NCBI RefSeq assembly: GCF_035046485.1
Contig: NC_085137.1
Span: forward strand, 340,432,505-340,496,504
Source of the DNA: Aedes albopictus
Taxonomy: Eukaryota; Arthropoda; Insecta; Diptera; Culicidae
Direction of reading: 5' to 3'
DNA: 64,000 nucleotides
Notes under the pieces: model-generated
The model's database searches: none
Told to the model about the DNA's origin: nothing
Seen by the model: only the letters and a program-made list of their open reading frames with translations
In this document: in pieces, positions 1 through 11,225 of the stretch
Numbering within the stretch: the first letter of the stretch is position 1
How the letters are laid out: every line of letters starts with the position of its first letter
Made by a program: the position numbers and the translations under genes

Positions 1-49
1 TAAGTTGCACCGCTTAAAAAAATCGTGACAATTATATTGTTATATGATA

Positions 50-304
50 CTAGCTGTACCCGGCAAACTTTGTCTTGCCTACTGCGTTTTTTGACGTTTC
101 AAGTTTCTAGCCAAGACCCAAGTCCCCAGTCAAAATGTAAGGAAAATCGATTTTCAAAAACTCTCAAATTTTCCATGTTTTTTGCCTCATAAACCTTCCT
201 TGGGTGAAAACTAACAGAACAAAACTAAGACGTTAAAAATCGGACCTTCCGTTCGCAAGTTATGAGCGGTCCCACGTATGCCACTGCATTTTTATATATA
301 TAGA
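50..304 (-). mobile_element. Helitron-like non-autonomous element, copy 1
   Basis: Read on the minus strand it starts TCTATATATATAAAAATG after an A and ends ACAGCTAG before a T, the A|TC...CTAG|T layout of Helitrons. A short hairpin (GACAAAG then TTTGCC-type sequence) lies just before CTAG. Related copies are at 1270, 16059, 37257 and 37515. No coding capacity. Confidence 0.7.
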
Positions 305-1269
305 TTATTTAACTAGAAACACTGTTTGGTCCTCTCAATGTATTTTTGCTGGAAACTAGAATTCAACAGCTTTCAAGCAAAAAAAAAGAAGTTTAAAATC
401 GGTTAACTGGTTCAAAAGCTGTGATTTTTTGAAAAATCTTGATTTTTACAATCATAAAATGGTCAGGTCACCCTAATAACGAAATGAAAAAAAAAATACA
501 GGCATTATTATTTTCGATAAACTACAAAACCACCAAGTATCACGATGTTCGGAGACACACTATATTGATTTTCTATGGAATGATTGTATAATTTAAAAAA
601 AATCTTGGAGTCGGTTAGATTGGTTGTTTCTCACTGCTAGGTGAATTTATAATTATAAAATTCATTGAAAACTATAAAATACGTTTCATTACTAATTTGG
701 GTTGCGAAAACACGTCAAAATAATTTTGGTCAGATTTGATCTACTAGGTGCTCCACTGTGTGTTGTTGCGATTTAAATCAGCAAGACATTTTGTTTACAG
801 CTAGATCCTAATATAATATTATGATGAAATCAGTGAAAACCATAGAATTAGATTAAAAATGCAAGAAAAAAACAATTTTGCTGAATTTTCCCGAGCTGAA
901 GATTTCAAATCAGAATCATGAGATAAATTAAACTAAATGCAGTACGGACCCAATTTTGTCAGCCCCATTTTGCGACGAACTTTTTGCTCTCATTATCTAA
1001 CGGTCAAATATTGACCAATTCATTTAGAATAATCATCAAACTACTGCTGAAAGGCAGAACAAAGAGGGATAAAAAGTATGAATATCTGCTTAAATTTTTG
1101 AGGGGAGCAAAATATGTGTTCCGGAAAGGGAATAACAAAATCGGGTCACTTATGTATGTGTATGCCTTCTAGTGCCTCCTTGTGCTAGGATTTGAAATCA
1201 TGCATTCCCTAAATTGTATGTTCTTGACCAGCCGAACAACTTCGCCGAGGACACCAACTGTCTAAATAA
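305..1269. other. Unassigned AT-rich intergenic DNA
   Basis: No credible coding exon, RNA gene or complete element was recognised. A 62-codon ORF at 984-1172 has no recognisable domain and no gene context. Short pieces such as the text near 1216-1260 resemble element ends seen elsewhere but have no matched partner. Confidence 0.5.
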
Positions 1270-1568
1270 TCTAAATATATAAAGATGAGTTTCAAGTTCC
1301 TTTGAGGCAACAAAACTCAAGAACGGGTGGACCGATCAGAATGAATCTTGCACGGTCAGATTCGTATTCACGGTTGCCGTGTTTATATGTAAAAAAAAGT
1401 TAGGAAAATGAACTAATGTAAGAAAATAGACAAAATGCTGATTTTTTATGACCTGGGAGAAAATCAGCACGATCGAATTGAAACCAATCTAGAGTGCGGT
1501 GCTATTTTGAGCTCAACAGTTGTCAAACCACCACAAGACGGCAAGACAAAGTTTGTCGGGACAGCTAG
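1270..1568 (+). mobile_element. Helitron-like non-autonomous element, copy 2
   Basis: Starts TCTAAATATATAAAGATG after an A and ends GACAGCTAG before a T. A GACAAAGTTTGTC hairpin lies about 10 bases before the end. The body is diverged from the other copies, with the ends conserved, as expected for a non-autonomous Helitron family. Confidence 0.65.
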
Positions 1569-1696
1569 TCTAAATATATTTTTCCAGAAAATGTTCAACA
1601 ACTTGTAACTTTTTATATCTTCTCATATTTTGACTGCAAATTTCTAAACAGGTTAGTTATAATTGTTAGAACTTTGGCATAAGCAACACACATGTC

Positions 1697-1732
1697 ATAT
1701 AAGAGTTACGGTAGCGCTAGTTTTGGTTGTAT
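1697..1732 (+). repeat. 36-bp repeat with an inverted partner at 4406-4442
   Basis: This stretch reads TAAGAGTTACGGTAGCGC on the plus strand. Its near-exact reverse complement occurs at 4406-4442. Probably fragments of one unidentified element. Confidence 0.5.
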
Positions 1733-1795
1733 AGAAGATTATTCGTCGTTATTTTAGCATTGTATTAGAATTACGTAAAATTAGTTTCTATATTA

Positions 1796-2990
1796 GACCG
1801 GCCCACATTTATATGGCGAGAAAGAAAAGTTGGAAAAAATCAGGGGGCACCCTCTAGAATCGTGCTTTTGGATGAGAAGAACAATCTGTGAAAGATTCAG
1901 CTCAATCGGTTTAAAACTGAGCTGGCGCAAATGAGTTGAAGGTTTGTATGGGATTTTCAGTCAAAATATATGGGAAATTGGATGACCTACAGTCTCTCAC
2001 TCAGTACGCCGGTTCGGCGAGTTCTATTTGGCTCAGAACTGAAAGAATGGTAGTTGTAGGGTATCAACTTTGTAGAAGACCATATCATGATAAACCTTAA
2101 TTTAGTTGTGGTTTCAGCTAACGAAAGCTAGATGAGGACATCTTCCCCCGTTTACTCTCGGTTGTAACATGCAGCACGTGTTTGTCGGTCGAAGCTTGCG
2201 CGCTACATCATAGGCAGCTCTGTAGTTCTTCATTGTTTCGATACCCGTCCACGTGCGTGAGCAATTGAAATGAAGGACAACATAGCCGCCTATGATGTAG
2301 AGCGCAAGTTTTGAACAGCAAACACGTGCTGCATGTAACAACCGAGAGTAAACAGGGGAACCCGGGTAGAGGTAAAATACTGACGATCCAAACATGATAT
2401 TGATTTGATTGATATAAGAGATAAAAGATCTGAAAATAATATCTGACAAATGTTCCTGAAGCATCTGAACAATATCAAAATGTGATATTTCTAGATCATA
2501 CAAATAGCTCGCTGCTATTGGTTAGATCTCACAAAATCTAAATATGATTTGATGAAGATGTTTTAGGAGTAAATTTTTGATTATATTTTTAGATTTTTTA
2601 TCTCTTATGTAAATCAAACCCATATCACTTTTTGATCTCCATATCAAAATATGCTATTTTTGAGCTCTTTTCCTCTACTCGGGAAGATGTCCTCATCTTG
2701 CTTTCGTTAGCTGAAACCGGAAAGTTGTTCCTTAGGGTATCAACTATTATTTTTTTCAATTATGAGCCAAATCAAACTATTTCAACCAGCGTGCTGAATG
2801 AGAGACTGGAGATCATCCAATTTCCCATATATTTGGACTGAAGATCCCATACAAACCTTTAACTCATTTGTGCCAGCTCAGTTTTAAACCAATTGAGCTG
2901 AAATTTTCACAGATTGCTCTTCTCATTCAAAGGCACGATTCTAGAGGGTGCCCCGTGAAATTTTTCGACATTTTTGTATTTGGGCCAGTC
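1796..2990. mobile_element. TA-flanked element with terminal inverted repeats of about 300 bp
   Basis: Ends are GACCGGCCCA and the complement of GACTGGCCCA, each next to TA (1794-1795, 2991-2992). Left arm 1796-2145 and right arm about 2683-2990 match as inverted repeats over nearly their whole length. TA duplication suggests a Tc1/mariner-type non-autonomous element. A second palindromic element sits in the left half (2146-2358). No transposase is visible. Confidence 0.75.
2146..2358. mobile_element. Nested palindromic MITE
   Basis: Arms of about 75 bp begin CCCCGTTTACTCTCGGTTG and end with the reverse complement near AACCGAGAGTAAACAGGGG. The uninterrupted opposite arm of the outer element (around 2676-2700) shows the site without this insertion, so it arrived later. 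Confidence 0.65.
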
Positions 2991-3031
2991 TATTCTATTC
3001 TATTCTTTTCTATTCTATGTATTCTATTCTG
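2991..3031 (+). repeat. Pentanucleotide microsatellite (TATTC)n
   Basis: Imperfect TATTC repeats abut the right end of the 1796-2990 element. Confidence 0.8.
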
Positions 3032-4483
3032 GTGCTTGCACAGCCAGCATTGAAAAGCATCCTGGAAATATCAAAATTACTTCTGGTATTTTCTTGTCAT
3101 CATTAATATTTGCAGCATATCGGGTATAATGTGATACAAATATTAATTCGGCCAGGTCCACTGTGCAGACTAATGGGTTCAAAGGTAATTCAAAAAAGTG
3201 TGGCTATCAGATTATCCACTTATGGATAACATGGTTAACACAAGTTTTCGAATTTGACAGAAGAAGAAACGGGGACAACCGTACCAACCGTATCGTTTAC
3301 GGGGGAATGTGGATTGCGTAAAAAATCGTTGGGAGTGGTAAAGCTAAGAAGGTTAATGCGCACTCCATTGAGGTGGAAAATGTTTTCCATTTTTGCAAAA
3401 AAAACATTTTTTGTGAAATTTTGTTCAAAAATGGTTTTTGCAAAAACGAAAAACATTTTCCACTAAAAAAAATATCAGAAGATACCTTGATCCATATTCT
3501 ACATGTGCACGAAAACCGATTTTGAAAATATTGCTTCGTTATTAAATAAAAAAATCAAAAACCAAAAAGTGAGGAAATGCTTCCAGTTTCGCCTTATGCG
3601 CCATTACTCGCTCTCTAAAACAAAAAAGCATTACAGACATCCCCCCCTCCTCACAACACTAATACTTTTGAAATATCCAGTAAATAATAAAAATAATTCA
3701 AAAAATAGAAAGATCTTTCCGCAATCAGGTTGGGAAAAGTTATGAGGCCATCTTTGAGTTCAACAGGTTGTTTGAAATATTTATGACCCTCAAAACAGAG
3801 CCTACTACTCAGGAACTGAAGTCACTGGAAAGTATCACCAAAAATGAATTCTATTCAAATGGATTCTGAATATTATTCCAGTTTGGTTTGGATTATGTGT
3901 GCACTCATAGAAAAATATGCTTACTAGTATGAAAAAGGAAAGATCTAAACTTAATGGCGACCTTGGTCACCCGAGTGCTGGCTTGCATTGTAAACTTCTT
4001 CTCCGCAACTCGCTAGACGGCACAGTCCGAATTCGGGTGGACCACGGTTGAGAGTCGTTCGGCGGGGATCATCGGTCTACATCCCGACTCGTTATCGCAG
4101 GTCGAATGTGGTGTAGCGGTGGAGAAATCTGGGTGTTTTTTTTTCCTGGCTGGACCGTCGACAGCCACCCGGTAGAGGGAACAGGCAGATGTCATTAATA
4201 GTCGAATTAGTGGAGGACCAAGACATTTTTGCGGAACTATCTGCTGCACACAGCAAAACTTTCAAAATAAACCCCGACTGCAAATACCTAATTCCAATTT
4301 TTCTATGTTTTCACAATCACAAAAAGGTACAAAATTGACAGCGCGAGAAAATTTCGCGTCCACTTCCTGGCACAGCACACTTCGATCCACCGTAAAATTA
4401 GGTTCCATACAACCAAAACTTGCGCTGCCGTAACTCTTATATGTAAGTACTTGTGAAAGTTTACGTTTGCGTTTATTCAGCAT
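3032..4483. other. Unassigned intergenic DNA
   Basis: No supported gene. A small inverted repeat (GTGGAAAATGTTTTCC near 3373; complement near 3450) makes ORFs on both strands at 3235-3466, which I read as a palindrome artefact. The rest is AT-rich without recognised ends. Confidence 0.5.
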
Positions 4484-5260
4484 GGTTCATTTCCGTCCTC
4501 CGCTGCACTGGTGTCGTCGTTTCCTCAATTGCCGTGGTCTTCCGTGCTCACGTTCTCCACGCCATTCAGTTGCTGATCGAAGTCCTGCTTCCACCTTAGG
4601 CGCTGTCCATAAACTACGTAGACTTTTTTCGGCCATCTCAGAACCCCCCTGCCCCCATCTAGACTTTTGTTCATGCAAAATTTTCGAAATTTGTATGGAG
4701 CGTAGACTTTGGCCAGACCCCCCCGTCCCCCCTTATGAGTCTACGTAGTTTATGGACAGGCCCTTATGATCACCTCACGTCCGTCCTTATCCCTGCAGAT
4801 TTCGGCTCGCGGCACGAAGCCGTTGCGGGATGCGTTGAGCTTCTGGTAGAACTTCCGTGTTTCTTGGGAACGGCACAGCAGTTCCATTTCTTCGCACTCT
4901 GCTTCTTCCAGGCGGCACTTTTTCTTCTGAAACAGGCGGGCCTGCTGTGTCCACTTCTGTTTGTAACGTTCCACGTTCTGTCGGGTCCCTTGCTCCAGTA
5001 TTACCGCACGCGCTGCGTTCTTCTCCTCTAAAACCGTTCGGCATTCTTCGCCGAACCTTGCGTTCCGTCGATTCCGTTCCATCGGGTGATGGTGGCTCAC
5101 GTTGTTGTCTGTTGTTAATAAGGATCCGAGGTAGACGAAATCTTCCAAATCTGCTGCCTAAGCTTTCCCAGTCGTACGTGGATCCATATCCCAGCATGTA
5201 CTTCGTTTTCGACGCATTCACCAAAGGACGGGCTGACCTTTGTTGCTTCACGGTTCAGGT
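4484..5260 (-). pseudogene. Broken RTE/CFDP2-type LINE fragment, rearranged
   Basis: On the minus strand 5260-5095 encodes a piece typical of the end of the reverse transcriptase region (LVNASKTKYM, DFVYLGSLLTTDNN). It is joined at about 5093 to a piece that normally lies before it, the endonuclease-RT linker ([28 protein letters not shown]). The canonical order is therefore swapped, which implies rearrangement or two fused fragments. Frameshifts break the linker, and a 165-bp MITE interrupts it at 4599-4763. The same linker is found at 44520-45212 (plus) and 10360-11225 (minus). Family assignment rests on recognised residues, not a search. Not functional. Confidence 0.75.
4599..4763. mobile_element. 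PIF/Harbinger-type MITE with TTA duplication
   Basis: Termini GGCGCTGTCCATAAACTACG and the complement of GGGCCTGTCCATAAACTACG are flanked by TTA on both sides (4596-4598, 4764-4766). Removing the insert and one TTA restores the LINE reading frame context. Three-base TWA duplications are typical of PIF/Harbinger. Confidence 0.8.
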
Positions 5261-5272
5261 GGGTATACATTA

Positions 5273-5924
5273 GACTGGGTCAACAAAGTTGATTTTTTGG
5301 AACAAAGATTTTTCGATTTCTTTAAGCGTGCAAAACAACTGTGCAAAATTTGGGAGCGATTGATTGCTCCCCCTATTCCGCATGGCGATTGAAATTTCTA
5401 TGGAAAAACGTGCTTTTCTGCATTTTTCTCATAATTGAAATTTTCGTCTAAAACGATATAACTGTTGACGTTGAAGTATAGCCTAGGATATGCCGAAAAA
5501 CTTTGCCGAAGACCGCAAAGTGATCCGACACTTGTGAAAAAAGTTATAACGTACAGATTGCCCGGTTGTGCTTAATATTTAACAAGTAAATGAATAACAT
5601 CAATATGGCCAAAGTTACCAGGCGAATAACTTTTTTCACAAGCGTCGGATTACTTTGCGGTCTTCGGCAAAGCTTTTCGACATATCCTAGTCTATATTTT
5701 AACGTCATTAGTTATATAGTATTAGGCAAAAGAACTCAACTTTTGAGTAAAATGCAAAAAAGTACGTTATGACAAACTAACTTTCATACAAATTTCAATC
5801 GCAATGCGGAATACGGGGACGCAACCAATCGCTCCCCAATTTTGGACGGATATATATTAAAAAAGCTTTGTTCCGGGTTGATACGATCAAATTTAAAGTT
5901 TCTCCATACAACGTTGACCCACTC
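5273..5924. mobile_element. TA-flanked long-TIR MITE, GAGTGGGTCA family, copy A
   Basis: Begins GACTGGGTCAACAAAG and ends CAACGTTGACCCACTC between TA dinucleotides (5271-5272, 5925-5926). Arms are about 300 bp. Copies B (5941) and C (43547) share the arms, including the stretch AAGACCGCAAAGTGATC. Confidence 0.8.
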
Positions 5925-5940
5925 TAGTATATATGCAGTA

Positions 5941-7424
5941 GACTGGGTCATCAAAGTCTATTTTTCGGAACAAAGCTTTTTCGATTCCTTTTAGCGTCCA
6001 AAACATCTGTGCAAAATTTGGGAGCGATTGGTTGCTTCCCGGTATTCTGCATTGCGATTGAAATTTGTATGGAATTTAGTATGGGAAAACGTGCTTTTTT
6101 TCATTTTTCTCATAAATTGAAATATTTTGTCTAAAACCATGTAACAAATGACGTTGAAGTATAGCCTAGGACAGGGCTGCCCAACGTACGGCCCGCGGGC
6201 CGGATCCGGCCCGCGACGATATTTTGTGCGGCCCGCAGCACGAATGAAGAAAAATAATAGAATTTGGCCCGGGGAATAGTGAAATGTAGTTAAAAATACT
6301 AATTTGATATTTAAGAGTGTATTTTGATTGAAAAGAGTATACTGCATAGAAATATTCAACACTTCTTCTAGTTTACAAATTAAATTTCAATTAAATTTTC
6401 AAGGAAGCATCAGATAATTTCCATGGGAAAGTATATGTGAAATTTTGAGAATTAAAAAAAATGAATAAATAAGAACATTTCAACAACTTTGAGTAATTTT
6501 TGAAATAAATGAAAACAAATCAATTATAGTCCTATAAGCATTCGGAAATTTGATTTTTTACGTTAAATTTCAATAAGCTCTGGTACAACATAGTGACATT
6601 TTTAGGATCCAGTGTAGAATTCTGCTTCATGAACGCCATTGCATCTTTCTTAATACTTACACGAACTCCAATATTCTGCAAGAATTTTCGTGTATGCAAT
6701 AAGCACCGAAATCTAATGGAATTTCGGTGCTGATTAAAAATATGGAAATCCTGATAAGTTTTGACACAAAAGTTTCATTTTTATCTTTAGAATTCTATTT
6801 TTTTCGGTTTGTAGTTATTATACTGACAAGCAAGTTCAGAAAAAAATAAAAAAATAGTATAATATCGTCAAATTTTAATTTTTGGCCCGTTGACTGATAT
6901 GGAGTGTTACCTGTGGCCCGCGGCCACAAAAGGTTGGGCAGACCTGGCCTAGGATATGCTGAAATCTATGTCGAAGACTGCAAAGTGATCCGACACTTGT
7001 GAAAAAAGTTATGACGTACTGATTGCCCGGTGGTGCTTAACGTTTAACATATAAAGGAATAACATCAATAATAAAATCTCAATTTTTGGTCTAAGTTATC
7101 AGGCGGATAACTTTTTTCAAAAGCGTCGGATCACTTTGCGGTCTTTGGCAAAGTTTTTCGGCATATCCTAGGCTATACTTTAACGTTATTAGTTACATGG
7201 TTTTAGACAAAAGAATTTAACTTATGAGTAAAATGCAAAAAAGTAGGTTTTCCCATACTAATTTCCATACAAATTTCAATCGCAATGCGGAATACGGGGA
7301 CGCAACCAATCGCTCCTAAATTTTGCACAGTTGTTTTGGACGCTAATATAGATTGAAAAAGCTTTTTTCCGGGTTGATACGATCAAATTTAAGAAAAAAA
7401 CCTCCATTCAACGTTGACCCACTC
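5941..7424. mobile_element. TA-flanked long-TIR MITE, copy B, interrupted by a hAT element
   Basis: Same termini as copy A between TA (5939-5940, 7425-7426), and only 16 bp from it. A hAT-type insertion (6172-6946, plus one 8-bp duplicate) splits the left arm. Without it the element would be about 700 bp, the size of copies A and C. Confidence 0.8.
6172..6946. mobile_element. hAT-type non-autonomous element with perfect 8-bp duplication
   Basis: Target duplication GCCTAGGA occurs at 6164-6171 and 6947-6954. Ends are CAGGGCTGCCCAAC and the complement of CAGGTCTGCCCAAC, followed by GGCCCGCGGGCC-like subterminal DNA. Eight-base duplications and CAGGG termini are typical of hAT. The minus strand near 6560-6680 has a short open stretch (KKDAMAFMKQNSTLDPK) that may be transposase debris; not identified. 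Confidence 0.9.
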
Positions 7425-7527
7425 TAATATGCAGTTATGCCATCGTTCTAAATGTTCTAGCAATAATGTCCATGTCATACGCAAAACAGACAAGTTGGCC
7501 GATTTTAATGAGAATCGTGCTTGGCTA

Positions 7528-8066
7528 TTAAGGTGTCTTACTGCATCACTAAGTTTTCATACGAATCATTGACTTTTTGCTTTTCAATGATTGTTTGCCT
7601 CGCGTTTTTGAAGTGATAAAAAACTATCAATTCTGTAGCAACGCAGCAGAAAAAGTATCATCGCAATCACTGCGAGTGAGCATATAGGATGATACTTTTT
7701 CATACGAATATTCGCTTTGGTGGCAGAGAATTATCACTTTGAAATTTTGAGGCTCATATCCAACATGGCTGCCGATGCTGATGATGCCGTAAAAAGCCTT
7801 AAGGTGACTTGGTGCATCACAGATTTTTCATACGAATCATTGACTTTTTGGTTTTCAATGATTGTTAGCCTCGCGTTTTGAGGTGATAAAAAACGGACAA
7901 TTCTGCAGTCAGTCAGCAGAAAAAGTATCATCACACTCACCACGAGTGAGCATGTGGGATGATACATTTTCATACAAATATGCGCTTTGGTGGCTGAGTT
8001 TTATCACTTTGAAATTTCGAGCCAGATTTCAATGATGCTGATGACGCACTAAGCGTCCTTAAGTCT
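7528..8066. repeat. Tandem pair of about 270-bp units
   Basis: The unit starting TTAAGGTG at 7528 is repeated from about 7799. Both carry TTTTCATACGAATCATTGAC and GATGATAC-type text and end near GATGATGC. Each unit has weak AAGG...CCTT inverted ends, so these may be two adjacent MITEs. The ORF 7734-7973 spans the junction and is not a gene. Confidence 0.75.
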
Positions 8067-8222
8067 GGCTCGTCGCCAGTGCCGGATTTACAAATGTGGG
8101 GGCCCGGGGCCACAGTGATGTGGGGGCCCCCAACATTTTTTTTTCATTGTGGAAAAAACCAGAAAATATGAAAAGTTCTTCCAAAAATTAGAGTTGTGAT
8201 TGAAGAAATTAATCTAGCTTAA

Positions 8223-8813
8223 CCCACTAATACCCAACCCCGCCTTTAGACGGGGTATAGTTTGAACATTTTTGATTCGTGGACAATCAAATTTTTTTTA
8301 TTTTTGGCTGATATTTGCGACTGTTCTGTATATCTCAAAATTGTTTTTGGTGTCGCTGAAGGCGTATTACCATATTTGAAAAATCATTGAAAAATTGATG
8401 TTTAGTCACCTTTTAGAAGTCATTGTTTATTTTGTATTTAATCGTTACATTTAACATATTTTGATTTTTTCCCAAATCATTCTATCAAAGCAAAATCGTT
8501 TAAGAGAGTCGAATACACTCTTAAATGATTTTCCTTAAAATTACACAGAAAATAAAATTTTAAAATAATAATATTTCAACAATAGTCATAAAATCTCAAA
8601 ATGTTTTCGTCTTAAAAAATCCATATCCCAAATGGGCTTCCAGGAAAAATATAAAAGTGTGGGAATGTTCAAAAATAAAAATTAGAAAAATCAAAAACCG
8701 AAATTTACAAAATCGAGAATTAAAAAGAATTATCTTCCAAAACATGTTTAAATCGGTTGTAGATGACAAAAAATGATATTTAGATCAAAATAAAAAAATT
8801 GGGTATTAGAGGG
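8223..8813. mobile_element. piggyBac-type MITE with TTAA ends
   Basis: Flanked by TTAA (8219-8222, 8814-8817). Ends are CCCACTAATACCCAA and the complement of CCCTCTAATACCCAA. Next to the left end is the palindrome CCCCGCCTTTAGACGGGG. A decayed inverted relative lies at about 22840-23650. Confidence 0.75.
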
Positions 8814-9270
8814 TTAATTAGTGGAACTAGAAAAAAGGCAATCTAAGCATAACAGTGATCCAGATATGAAAATTTAGTCTGAAGACGATATTAAAAGAAA
8901 TTTTATCGAGTAAATAACGCTTTATCCATTGATCAAGTCGATTTATGAGAAATGAAATTTATAGCGAGCTATCTTTAGGGCCGTTATTGTAAAAGCTCTA
9001 AATAGAATTTCTTGCGGAATCATTGATGAAATCTATAGAGTTGCTAACCAATTACCATGTTTCTTTTTTTGTGGAACTTAAGCCTAAGCATTTCTAACGC
9101 GACTTCGAGAGGAGTTCCTGGTGAACGCGCAAAATAATTGTTAAGAACTCTTTGTGAAACTTCAAGAGGCAAAAAATCCATAGTGGTATTTTAAGCGGAA
9201 ATTCTACTAAAAGCTGCTGAAGAAATTTCATCGGAAATACATAATGAGTTCCTGATGGAATTTCTGTTTT

Positions 9271-9444
9271 TTTTTATCTGTATTAACGAGATTTTTAGCC
9301 CTAGGCTAGTTCATCTCGGGACCCACGCTTTACTTCCCTTCCGAAGGAAGAACCCACATTTTGTGAGTTTGTCGGGAGTGGGACTCGATCCCAGGTCATT
9401 GGCGTGATAATCAAGTGTTCTAACCATTACACCAGGTCCGCTTC
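9271..9444 (-). mobile_element. tRNA-derived SINE inserted in the hAT element
   Basis: Flanked by the 12-bp duplication AATTTCTGTTTT (9259-9270, 9445-9456). On the minus strand the head has an A box (TGGTGTAATGG) and a B box (GGATCGAGTCC), and the 3' end runs into a poly-A-like tail (T-run on the plus strand at about 9263-9274). A 3' fragment of the same family is at 17250-17312. Confidence 0.85.
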
Positions 9445-10359
9445 AATTTCTGTTTTATTTTGAATAAAATTATAAGTAAAATTTCGTAATAATCTTTGGC
9501 GGACGAATTTTTAGCTAATTCAAACAAAAACTGTTTGCAAAACTTTAAATATTTCAGGATCTTTCAAGAATTTTTCCAAAAATATCTACAATTTTCATAA
9601 GGAATCTATGGATTTGTTAAGAGTTCGCCTTAAATTACACATTCAAGCCAGGGAGAAAAATTCGTCATGAATTTAATCATATTAAAGAAAATTGGACCAG
9701 ATCTTTGCAAAAACATCCGCCTAAAATTCTTGCTAGTACCTTCAAAGAAATGTTTCAACAATTCTGGGATTCGATTTGAATAATTTAAATATAAGTTTGG
9801 CTTGGCAAAGCCAGTGTCGCTCCCCCCGTAGGAAGTGTTTAAAACCAATACCAATAATTATCGACAGAAAATTACATGCAGTTGTATCAGAAACTTTTTG
9901 ACTGTCCATTCCATAGAGTTTAAGATTTCATCCAGAATTCAGGTGAAGATGATCATTCCGAACCATAAAAATCTTAAAAACTTTCAGAGGAAGTTTGAAT
10001 TTAAAAAAAGTAGATATTTGCTTCTTTCTAATTTGAATCATAATATTTCACACACATCTTGAGAGTAGAAGAACTAGGGATAAAAATAAAATCATGATGT
10101 TTCTAGCACTACTTTTTTTCGGTTCCCATTTGAAGTTAGATTTTGTGGGGGCCCCTAAAATGTGGGGGCCCGGGGCCATGGCCCCCCTGGCCCCCCCTTA
10201 AATCCGGCCCTGCTCGTCGCATAACACCTTCCAGGGCGATATTAGAGTCCATTACCTGGTCGTAGTCCCTGGCGAAATTTGATCGAACTAGACAGATCGC
10301 CAGAAACGCTTTCGCCTTTTTTTTCACCTTCCATTATTGCTTTGATCACTCTAGAGAGT

Positions 10360-11225
10360 TACCCGGAGGAGCCGTCCTCGTTTATGATTTTTCATTCCTG
10401 GTATTCGCATGGTGCACGGTGAAAATTTGGTCCATTGTCGAGATGCCATCGACAAAGCCTGCTTGATAACTTCCCACAAACTCATTTACTTTAGGTGGAA
10501 GACGGCGGAAAATGATCTGGGATAGCACTTTATAGGCGGCATTCAGAATTGTAAATAATCGCTTGGAAGCTCTCACACTCCAACTTGTTTACTTTCTTGT
10601 AGGTGGGGCAAATGATTCCTTCTTTCCACTCCTCCGATAGTTATTCGGTCTCCCAGATCCGGAATATTAGCCGGTGCAGGCAGGCGGCCAACTTTTGAGC
10701 CCATCTTGATTAGTTCCGCTTCTATACCATCCTTACTAGCTGGCTTATTGTTCTTGAGATGCTAAATAGCATCTATAACTTCCTTCAACATGGAAGTCGG
10801 CTCGCTTTTGCTTCCTCTGTTGTACGTTGTCTTTTCTTCCGCTGCTTTGGTTTTCCATGTGAGCGCTCCATGCGCCATGCAGGTGTTCATCGTAGTGCTG
10901 CTTCCACCTTTTGGTCACCTCACGTCCGTCCGTCCCCAGATGCTCCCGTCCGTATCCCTGCACATTTCAACTCGTGGCCCGAAGCTTTCGTGGAATGCTT
11001 TGAGCATCTGGTATAACTACTGTGTTTCTTGTTAACGGCACCGCAATTCCATTTCTTTGCATTCTGCTTGTTTCAGGCGGCACTCCCGGAAGAGGCTGGT
11101 TGTTGTTTCCGCGTTCTTTTTTATCGTTCCACGTTTTGCCGAGTCCCGCGTTGCAGTATGACCACCCTCGCTGCGTTTTTCTTATTGTTTGCATGGGTCG
11201 TCAAGTTCTGCAAAACCACCTTCTC
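10360..11225 (-). pseudogene. Decayed RTE/CFDP2-type LINE fragment
   Basis: On the minus strand, in the expected order, this has linker remnants (about 11194-10967), the DGREVTKRWKQHYDEHL stretch (about 10930-10880), and part of the reverse transcriptase (10576-10382: LNAAYKVLSQIIFRRLPPK, GSYQAGFVDG). Frameshifts and stops separate the pieces. Both ends are truncated, with no catalytic YxDD stretch present. The plus-strand ORFs here are shadows. Confidence 0.8.

Larger units (their letters stand above)
8077..10212. mobile_element. hAT-type element carrying two nested insertions
   Basis: Perfect 8-bp duplication CTCGTCGC at 8069-8076 and 10213-10220. Termini are CAGTGCCGGATTT and the complement of CAGGGCCGGATTT, followed by GGGGGCCC-rich subterminal DNA at both ends. 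It contains a piggyBac-type MITE (8223-8813) and a SINE (9271-9444). The remaining body is about 1.35 kb without recognisable transposase. Confidence 0.9.
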
